Shown piece by piece: positions 46,701 through 56,500 of a stretch of DNA of 64,000 bases (positions are counted from its first letter, which is position 1; each line of letters starts with the position of its first letter). The translations under genes and the position numbers were made by a program. Origin of the DNA: Seminavis robusta (taxonomy: Eukaryota; Bacillariophyta; Bacillariophyceae; Naviculales; Naviculaceae). The notes beneath the pieces were generated by a model. The model ran no database searches, was not told the origin of the DNA, and was given only the letters and a program-made list of their open reading frames with translations. The stretch is from contig CAICTM010000339.1 in NCBI GenBank assembly GCA_903772945.1, positions 1 through 64,000 on the forward strand, in the 5' to 3' direction.

Positions 46701-47857
46701 GTGTCCACCCCTTGTGAGCTGTGTTGGCAAGGTCGGACAGTATGACGCCAGACATGCGCCGTTCCTTCCCAGCAATTCATCTGCATCTGCCAAACCAAGT
46801 GCATGAATCCTGTAGGCCACCGACTCTTTTATAACGTGTTTGTAATTCATGATATTGGATCAAAGCATCCGCGAGAGGTCTTGCAGTAGTTTTCCACCCT
46901 AACACTGCTACGATGCAAGTTTTTTTTTTGCTATTAGTCTACTTGTGTGCATGCGTTGGTACACCTCTCGGATCTGTCCTTTCTGTTGCATCAGCTCTTC
47001 CTGCTTCTGATTGAAGAAGGCAGTTGCATTGCTCCTCCGCCTGTCTTGCGACGTATCGTGTTGGACCTACAGGGATCTAAGTTCTAGTAGCAATCCAAAG
47101 CCTTTGCCCTACGTACCATCAGCCAACGTTAACAAATGCTCTGAGCAAGAGAGATGCCTGGATGTTTGATTGCGCCGGAAGCTGTTCGCACCATTCAAAC
47201 ATTGTTGCGTTGCTCGCACCCCTCTCGTATTTCTAGCTGCTTGGTCTTGGCTGAGCCGGATAGCTTCGAGATCTTTGGTATGATCATGCGCGCATTGACA
47301 TGTATATGGGCCGCGATCTGGCCGACACCCAAAATCGATCTGGCTAGCTAGAAACCTTGGCTTGGGCATGCCGTTTGCTCCCACCCGTCCACCATGCTGC
47401 AGCCGTCTCGCATGTATAGCGACAACGGGTTAGAGAAGCAAGAACACTTCCTTCCGACATTTCTTTTCTTGATCGGTAAGGCATCTGCCTCTTTGCACCT
47501 CTCCTGCTCATCTGGCATAGCTAGCTTAGGTACAGGTGTAACACCGGCGCCTCCCGTGAAAGAACCTGCTGGCACGCAGATTTGACGACCGCATTCTTTT
47601 CGGCATTGAACATCTTGGGCATCTCTTCTCGGCATAAAAACGAGAGAGAGGGGTTCGCCTTGTGACCGAACCATGACCGAACCTTTCTGGTAGTTCGTCA
47701 TGTATGATTTAGAGGACCGCAGAAAGCTGAAGAGCAGTTCCCATGATCAAGATGACCCACAGGGGGGAAAACAAAACGAAAGAGTTTTGAGCCATTAATT
47801 TTGTCAAACTGGCTGCAATCTCATAATTTGCCGCTTTCAGACAACGATGCAACAACG
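46701..47857. other. Intergenic between cluster genes C and D
   Basis: A run of nine T near 46921. No gene recognised; the minus-strand frame at 47348-47701 is discussed among the rejected items. Confidence 0.4.
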
Positions 47858-50800
47858 ATGCATCAGGTCTCCAGCCAGCAAAGGAAGAATCATGTCGCAA
47901 TTCAAGTCTACGGCTGTTGCATCGCTTTTCTTTTGGCCTGGCGTTCGGTGAGAGTATTTGCCCGTGTGGAACAGACTAGATGGAACAGACGAGTCCTCAT
48001 TCAGCGAAATACTCAAGAAAACAGAATAGGCCTTGAGGATGGCGGTAGAAACAGAGGCTCCAGCAATCCTCTTTTTCACAGCCGGAACCTGCAGTCCCAA
48101 ATTTCAGCAATCGCTTTGGACGCGAGTGCGGAAAATTCCACTACGGCACAAACATTAATCGAGACCACCACGAACGACGAACCTCAACGAATTGGAGTGT
48201 CAGCGAGGAAAAGAATTAGCCTAATAATGGAAATGAGTGTCGCCGTGAAGAAGCGAAAAAGCACAAAAACTGCAACACACGCAAATGTGAAGAGGAGGAT
48301 GGGGATGAGTGGAATGGGGAGGAGCAAGTCAATGATGGGGAGGAGCAAGTCAATGATGGGAAAGATTAGCAGGAGTATTGTGATGAGAATGACAGTTATG
48401 CGAATGACGAGAATGATGGCAATTCCAACCAGGAGGCCTACAAATCGCCCTGCAAATCGCCCTACGAACTGACCAACCAGAGCACCAATTCCTGTTCCTC
48501 CTAATCGTTCCCCACCACTTGCTACTCCCAATCCCACACTCCCGCCAACACCTCTTCCGACCACACCACAACCAACACCAGGCCCCACCACACCACAACC
48601 AACACCTGCTCCTACCACAGCAATGCCCGCCACATCTCCCAGTACTAGCCCAGTTGCATCACCGAGTTCCACTCCAAGTGCACCGCCATCAATAGGTCCA
48701 AGTCCAACCCAGTTCGTCACCAAGCGCTACTCCTAGCCAAACCCCATCAATACCCCCCAGCGCAACGCCAAGCACCAACCCTTCTGAATCACCAAGTACT
48801 TCTCCCAGTGCCATTCCAAGTGCTTCCCCCAGTTTGACTTGGTCGGGATCACCTAGCTCCAAGCCCAGCATTTCACCAAGTTCAAGTCCCAGCCAGACAC
48901 CCTCAATAGCTCCTAGTGCCACACCCAGTGCCAGACCATCAACAACGCCCAGCTCTTCTCCCTTTTCTCCTAGTGGTAGTCCATCCAGATCCCCCAGTTC
49001 AAGGCCAATTGTCTCACCAAGTTCCAGTCCCAGCAAAACCCCATCAGTCGCTCCAAGTATATCACCCAGTAACAGCCCCTCAGCTTCACCCAGTTTATCC
49101 CCAAGTACCACTCCAAGTGCTTATCCGAGTGCTACTCCCTCTGGATGCCCAAGTTCCCAACCTAGCAGTCAGCCAAGTGCTTCGCCCAGCAAATCACCAT
49201 CAGTGCCCCCAGTGAATCCCCAAGTGTGAGCCCTTCTGCCAATCCTAGTGCTTCGCCAAGCACAAGTCCAAGTGCTTCCCCGAGTTTCAGTCTCCATCAG
49301 GATCCCCCAGTTCACAACCAAGCACCCAGCCAAGCACATCTCCAAGCAAAAGCCCATCAGTAGCTCCAAGCAAATCACCAAGCTCCAGCCCCACTGTCAT
49401 GCCCAGCTCCTCTCCTAGTTCCACCCCCAGTGCTTCTCCTAGTGTTAGTCCATCTGAGTCACCAAGTTCCCAACCAAGGTCTAATCCCAGTGCCTCTCCA
49501 AGCAAAAGCCCGTCAAATTCTCCCAGTACAGAGCCAAGTTCTAGCCCCTCTACCAGTCCCAGCACTTCTCCTAGTGCCACTCCAAGTACTTCTCCTAGTG
49601 CTGGTCCATCTGAGTCACCAAGTGCTCAACCAAGCACTCAGCCAAGTACCTCTCCAAGCAAAACCCCATCAGTAGCTCCAAGTGAATTACCAAGTTCTAG
49701 CCCCTCTGTCATTCCCAGCACTTCTCCTAGTGCCACTCCAAGTGTGTCTCCTAATGCTGGTCCATCGGAGACTCCCAGTTTGCAACCCAGCTCATCACCA
49801 AGTTCTACCCCCAGCCAGGCTCCTTCCATCTCTCCTAGCACCCAACCCAGCTCCTTGCCAAGCTCCGCACCCAGTGAGTCACCGTCAATGGCGCCTAGCA
49901 CACAACCCAGCATTTCACCAAGTTCAACTCCAAGCGAGGCTCCCTCGATCATTCCTAGCGCCCAACCGAGCTCTTCACCAAGCTCTTCCCCTAGTGAATC
50001 ACCATCAATAGAACCTAGTACACAACAAAGCATTTTGCCAAGTTCCACTCCAAGTGCATTCCCACTGATAGCACCAAGCACCTCTCCAAGTACCAGTCTG
50101 TCTTCATCACCAAGTTCTTCTCCAAGTAGCAATCCAAGCACATCACCAAGTTCCGGTCCATCTGTGTCTCCCAGTTCCCAACCCAGTGCTTTGCCAAGTG
50201 CTCTTCCTAGCCAAGCTCCATCAATAGGTCCTAGTGTATCTCCAAGTTCCAGCCCCTCTGAATCCCCCAGTTCAAAACCAAGTGTATTGCCAAGCTCCAG
50301 CCCCTCTGCCACACCCAGCTCCTCTCCAAGTACTAAACCAAGTGCTGAACCAGCTGGGTCACCCAGTGAGTCTCCAAGCATAAGCCCATCAGTAGCTCCC
50401 AGTGTGTCTGCTAGCTCCAGACCCTTAGCAACACCAAGTGCTTCTCCAAGCACTGCTCCATCTGTTGCACCCAGCCCCCAACCAAGCAAATCTCCAAGTT
50501 CCAGTCCATCTGTGTTGCCAAGTTCCCAACCTAGCTCTTCACCAAGCTCCACACCCAGTAGATCTCCATCTATACCCCCCAGTGTATCACCAAGTTTCAG
50601 CCCCTCTTCATCGCCAAGCTCATCTCCCAGTTTCCAAGCCAAGTACTTCTCCTAGTTTCAGTCCATCTGTGATACCCAGTTCCCAACCAAGCACTTCTCC
50701 AAGTACCAGACCATCTGGGTCTCCCAGTTTGAGACCAAGTTCTTCTCCAAGTGCCAGTCCGAGTTCCAGACCCTCAACATGTCCAAGCTCATCTCCTACT

Positions 50801-52316
50801 AGTTCCAAACCCAGCTCTTCACCAAGCTCAAGTCCCAGTATTTCTCCATCAGTAGTGCCCAGTGTCATTATTGCTCGAAGTATATCTTCGTCAGCTAATG
50901 CTCCAACCAGAGAGGGCTCCACCAAAACCACTGTGCCCACAATTCTTAACACAACAATCTCAACTTGATCTTTCACAGCAAATGCTCCAACTGTGCCCAC
51001 AATTTTTAATACAACAAACTCAACTCGATCAAGCTCCAGTCCCAGTATTTCTCCATCAGCAGCACCCAGTGTCATTATTGTGCAAAGTACCTCTTCCACC
51101 GCAAATGCTCCAACCAGAGAGGTCTCCACCGAAACAAGTGTCCCCACAATTCTTGATACAACAAACTCGACTCGATCTTTCACAGCAAATGCTCCAACCT
51201 TAGAAGGATCCACCAACACCACTGCACCCACAAATGTTTTGAATGCAACAAACTCAACTCAATCAAGCTCCAGTCCCATCAGCTCTCCTTCAGTAGCACC
51301 CAGTGTCATTATTGCTCGAAGTACATCTTTCACAGAAGAAACCACTATGCCCACAATTCTTAAGGCGACAAACTCAACCCAATCATTTGTTGCTGCCCCC
51401 AGAAACTGTGAAGCTGAAACACTTCAAGCTCACTGGTGAAATCAATGGTGTTCATTTTCTTCCAGTTGCAAGCAAACTCTCATTCCAGTTCTTCCCAAAC
51501 ACAGGAAGAGAGCCCACAACAACAGAAATCATTGCATTGGTCAACAGCACTGTCTTCTTTTTCCAGCATGAATTCAACAACAACCGCATCTTCAAACCTG
51601 TTTTCAATGACTTCCAGCTTAAGGAACCAATTCCAAAGTACTGGAGCGTTCCTCAATCGTGCATGAAACCGACCCTAAAATAGGGTCGGATTTAAGGTCG
51701 GATTCCCTTTAGGGTCGGGTTTCAAAACCGACCCTAAAAATAGGGACGTTTTCTGAAAAATAGGGACGGTTTCTGAAAAAACGTCCCTAATTTAGGGTCG
51801 GGTTTCATTTTAGGGTCGGGTTTGAAAAACGTCCCTAAATAGAAACGGGACTGCCTGGTAAACACATTGAAAACGCACCAATATTAGGGTCGGGTTTCGA
51901 AACCGACCCTAAAAATAGGGACGTTTTCTGAAAAATAGGGACGGTTTCTGAAAAAACGTCCCTAATTTAGGGTCGGGTTTCGTTTTAGGGTCGGGTTTTG
52001 AAACCGTCCCTATATTTAGGGACGGATTCCCCAAACCGACCCTAAATTAGGGTCGGATTTAAAGTCATGCACGATTGAGGAACGCTCCAGCTCTTTGAGT
52101 GATCCTGACCTTTTCAATCTGGAGTTTTTGGCCTTGATTAGTGTGAATGCCAGCAATTTGCATCAAGTGTCAGGACAAGGGGCCTCCAAAGTTATGGGAA
52201 CTTGTGACTATGCAAACTACATTGACAACTATGTCAGGAACATGAGATCATGGAGTGAGTTCTACCATACTCGAGCAGTTCATTTTGCGGGTGTCAGTCA
52301 TACTGGTAGGGGTTAG
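47858..52316 (+). pseudogene. Cluster gene D: pseudogene of the same family
   Basis: Order of parts matches E: hydrophobic leader, SRNLQ (R-x-L type), Lys/Met tracts with a duplicated GRSKSMM unit (about 48320-48360), PTRRPTNRPANRPTN, PT linkers, a long PSxxPS region, then beta. Lesions: TGA at 48470-48472 where CGA is expected; an extra T near 48713; frame losses near 49208, 49290, 50635 and 51398; TGA at 50966-50968, again a CGA-type site; and a 450-bp foldback element (51641-52090) splitting beta. Beta resumes with DPDLFNLEFLALISVNA and ends GVSHTGRG at 52316. The leader is also out of register with E: the family-like ATG (AGAATCATG near 47890) is in another frame. Some single-base shifts could be sequence errors, but the insertion and the two nonsense codons are not explained that way. 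No alpha module was found. Confidence 0.85.
51641..52090. mobile_element. 450-bp foldback element made of TAGGGTCGG(G)TTT motifs, inserted in gene D
   Basis: Perfect 26-bp terminal inverted repeats: left end begins CTGGAGCGTTCCTCAATCGT, right end finishes with its exact complement (52065-52090). The interior is a palindromic series of (A)ACCGACCCTAAA, TTTAGGGTCGG, AAAACGTCCCTAA and AATAGGGACGGTTT. Only about 60 bp in the centre (ACTGCCTGGTAAACACATTG region) is unlike this. It interrupts the beta module between PKYW and the segment DPDLFNLEF. No open frame and no obvious target-site duplication. Confidence 0.9.
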
Positions 52317-53571
52317 CTCCAGGATGCTACCACAAGTATTTTGACGCTTGCCATGTCTGCATTGAGTCTTGCAGGATCAAATTTCTGAATGTCTATTTGG
52401 CCAAGTTTGTAGAGGCACCACAGCCACTCTCAATTTTGCACATGCTCACCGATTACCAGAGACAAGAAGTTGAAACCAGGCTCGAGGAAGAAGGCAGAGC
52501 ACTGTAGCAGGTCGCGACTGCTGCCTAGCTAGTGGGCTGCTCTCGAAAAGAAACGCGAAGATGGTCGATTACAAGGGGCGCGCTGTATTCTTGCTAGTTT
52601 GCCCAGGATGGAACGAGGAAGATAAATCCGGGACGTACGTCCAGGGATCGTTCGATTCGAACGAAGCTTGGCTTGTGGAGTGCCAAAGCCAGCCTCGCAC
52701 AGACAATTTGCTTCATTAAAAGTTACTACGATAACGATACTCTAGATCGATCCACCATAGCAAACATTTAGGCAACACACGCAACAGCACCGTCAGAGGT
52801 TCATGCGCTCAGGTGTTGAGTTTTGATGCTTTGAGGTTAGGTTTCTCGGAGGACGCCCCAAGAACACGCGACCATCATGGACAAAATGCGTGTCGTGGAC
52901 CGTGGAGATCCAAGGGCCAAGATTGTGGTTCTCTCTGCTGGCGACATGTGCAGCGACCGTGCAAACGCTATATCGAGGGGGTCCACCCGCTTTCTCGTCC
53001 AGGGATTTCTCTGCACAAACAAGCAGCCAAGTAGGCCGCATATCTGCATATTCTCCCAGGAAGTGACAAACGTAAAACCTCAAAAGAGCAATCGGGAGCA
53101 GATGGATCGAAGCACAAAGCCAGCCCGTGACGTTGGAGCTGACGCACAACCTAGCTAAGCACCTTTGGAACCCGCAACTGTTTGCCAAAAACCCATTCGT
53201 CAACGGCACCAAGAAGTCAATCGCTCCATAGCGCTAGTAGCATGATGCAAGACAACGGACGTCTTGACCGTCTTGCTTGGCCGAAAAGGAGCACCAGTTT
53301 GTGACCCGAACCGGAAGCAGGGCTTCTGACACCGCCTTCTTTGCATGTCCAAGCCTTAGGCACACAAAGTCATCTTGAACAGTGCCTTTAATAAAATGTT
53401 GAAGAAACTGATGACTGTAGGCACGTGTCGTCAAAGACGTTGGCAAGTTGGCAATCTTTGTGGCCAAAAAGCACCAACAGCTCGATTTGGCCCTTGCGGC
53501 ATCTTGTCCCTCCGCGGTCTTGCAACCAAAGAAGCATCAAATCAATCTCCAACCAACAAAATCGCTAATGT
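52317..53571. other. Intergenic between pseudogene D and gene E
   Basis: A palindrome TTCGATTCGAA near 52651. Opposed frames at 52793-53212 (minus) and 52877-53158 (plus) overlap, lack motifs, and I cannot support either. The last ~120 bp are probably the leader of E. Confidence 0.4.
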
Positions 53572-56500
53572 ATGAGAATCATGTTGCGCTTCAAATATGC
53601 GCTTGTTGTAGTGAGCGCCGTTGCATGTCTTTTTGCTTCCTGTGCCCGAGGTGAGCATGGAAGACCGGAGCTTTTTCGAATCAATCCAACAAGAGAAAAC
53701 TCCAAAACAGAGAAAAGCCGTCGTTGGGATGGCGGTAAAGACAAAGGCTGCTGCATACCTTCACTTCACAGCCACAGTCGACTGCTTCAGTCAGAATTAT
53801 CAGAGGCCAGCAATAATTCAACCGACAACAATAATGCAACTCAGGTCGAAAGGTTGGGTGCTGTGACGGTGAAGAAAAAGAAAGGCCCAAAAGTGGCAGC
53901 TTCGGCTGGTGCCCAGGCAGCTGTGAAAAACTCAAAGCGCATAGACATGGGAAGGAGTGGGGATGCCAGAACGGGGACGGGGGAGAAAATGGGAATGTCG
54001 AGCAAGTCGGCAATGGGATCGACCAGCAAGTCAGTGATGAGAACAAGCAGCAAGTCAAGAATAGGAAGCATGAAGAGCACGAAAACGGGAATGTCGAGCA
54101 AGTCAGCCGTGCCAACCAGGAGGCCTACTCTTCGTCCAACTCTTCGTCCTACAATTCGTCCTACCGAGGGTCCTACAAAAAGGCCAACCAGTCCACCAAT
54201 TCCCGTACCTCCAAATCGTGCCCCTTCACCAGCTACTCGTCAACCCACGCCTACTCCTAGATATAGGCCAACTCCATCTCCATCCGCTGCGCACACTCGC
54301 CAACCCACTCCCACTCCTAGATTTAGGCCAACAACTCCAGCTCCAACCATCGCACGTACTCGTCAACCCACACCCACTCCTAGATTTAGGCCAACACCGG
54401 GTCCATCCACCCAACAACCAACACCCGCTCCTGCAACGCTGCAACCAACACCCGATCCTTCGTCTCCACCCACTGACATCCCCACCTTGAGCACCACAAC
54501 TGCAGTCCCGACCATATCTGGCACTACGGCTCTGCCAACAAGGCCTTCTCTTACCAGCAGCCCAACCACAAGCGCTTCCACAAATAGCCCTACGTCAACC
54601 AACACCGGTGCAACACCAAACCCCACCACCACCAGTTCTGGCAGCCCTACAACCATGCCCTTTTACCTAACCCTAAGTGGTCCCACATCAGGTTTGACAG
54701 ATCAGGAAATCGAGGATGCCTTTGTGGCAGCATACAACTCACTGCCAGGATCCAACAATGCAACCATTGAGAGCATGGAAGTTGGACAACCTGTTCCTCT
54801 GCTTGACCCTGACTTTTTTGTGCAGCTTAATGTGACATCCAGTGAAGCCATTGATCAAACCCTGGCTACCTATCAGGTAGAGTTTCTACAACAGTTCAAC
54901 CAGGAGATACAAGGTACTGGAGTGGTTGCTCTGTCACTGAGTACAGATCCCCCAATTGCTGCATCATCAGCACCAACCACCAGCAATACTCTCAACCCCA
55001 CCCCCAGCGCCACAACTGCAGAACCCTCTGCCTCTGTGCCGACAGGTGTTCCAGCTACAGCCAGTCCGACTGGAAATTTATTTACTGGAAGTCCCACTGA
55101 CACCGGTACAGGCACCACGGACGCACCCACCACTATTACAGGTACCCCAACCTTGAGCTCCACAACTTCAGAGCCAACAGCGCTGCCTGCTACAGGGAAC
55201 CCTACTAAATCAACTGGAAGTCCTACCTTCGTTTCTTCCACCGGTAGTCCCACTACAGCCAACACTGGAAGCCCCACATCCAGCTCAATGACTGCTGCAC
55301 CAACTGGGTCCGTGACAACCTCAATACCAACGGCTTTTACTGGTAGTCCTACAACCGTTTCACTTACTGGAAGCCCAACTGTCGCCAACACAAGAACTGG
55401 CAGCCCCACAAAAAGCACTAGCACCCCCACGTCTGGCTCAACAACAGCAGTACCCAGCTTGTCTGAAACAATATTAGTACCAACTACTTCTACTGGCAGC
55501 CCCACCACCAGTTCTTCCACTGGAAGTCCAAGTGTATCAACTGGCACTCCGACCACACCTACCGAAAGCCCCACATCGGGCTCAACAACAAATGCACCAT
55601 CTCGTTCTGTGACAACATCGTTTCCAAGTACTTTTACTGGCAGTCCCACGACTAGTTCTTCCACCGGAAGTCCAACTACTGGAACTGGAAGCCCTACAAC
55701 AAGTACTGGTATCCCCACATCTGGTTCACCCACTGCAGTACCTACGGCTTCCACAACAACGATGAGCCCTACAGAAATCAATACAACAACTAGTCCCACG
55801 AGCTCTTCGACTGTGAGTCCTACAAGCAGCTCTTCCACTGGTAGCCCAACTGTTTCCACGACAACAATGAGCCCAACGGCTACCATTACAACAACTAGTC
55901 CAACCTCAGGCTCTTCAACTGGAAGCCCCACAATCAGCGCTTCCACTGGTAGTCCAACGGCTTCCGCAACAACGATGAGCCCCACGGCAACCATTACAAC
56001 AATTAGCCCTACCTCAGGCTCTTCGACTGGAAGTCCTACAAGTAGCTCTTCCACTGCTAGCCCAACGGCTTCCACGACAACCATGAGCCCCACAGCAATC
56101 ATTACAACAACAAGTCCTACCTCAGGCACTTCGACTGGAAGTCCCACAAGCAGATCTTTCACTGGTAGCCCAACCGCTTCCACGACAACCATGAGCCCCA
56201 CAGCAATCATTACAACTAGTAGCCCTACCGCAGGTTCACCAACTGGCAGTCCTAGCTTTTCCACGACAACAATGAGCCCAACTGTAATGACTACTACATT
56301 GAGCCCCACTGCAACCACAACAACAAGTGTCCCTAGCGCGTCACCCAGCAGAGGTCCTACGGGAGCCCCAACTATTTCTCCAAGTTTGATCCCCTCCGTA
56401 TCACCTAGCGAACCTCCCAGTATTAGTCCAACTGAATCAATGAGTGCCCAGCCAAGCAGTCAGCCAAGTGCCATTCCCAGTGAGCTTCCCTCCATAGCCC

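Noticed and set aside
47348-47701. Minus-strand Cys-containing frame of 117 codons
   Set aside because: Has six or more Cys and a fair composition, but no signal peptide, no recognised motif and no context. Kept out for lack of support.
49638-50642. Minus-strand frame of Leu-Gly-Glu repeats opposite gene D
   Set aside because: Complement of the PSxxPS repeat; same explanation as for gene C.
52793-53212. Overlapping frames on both strands (minus 139 codons, plus 93 codons)
   Set aside because: Mutually overlapping, no motif, no start context; cannot choose either.
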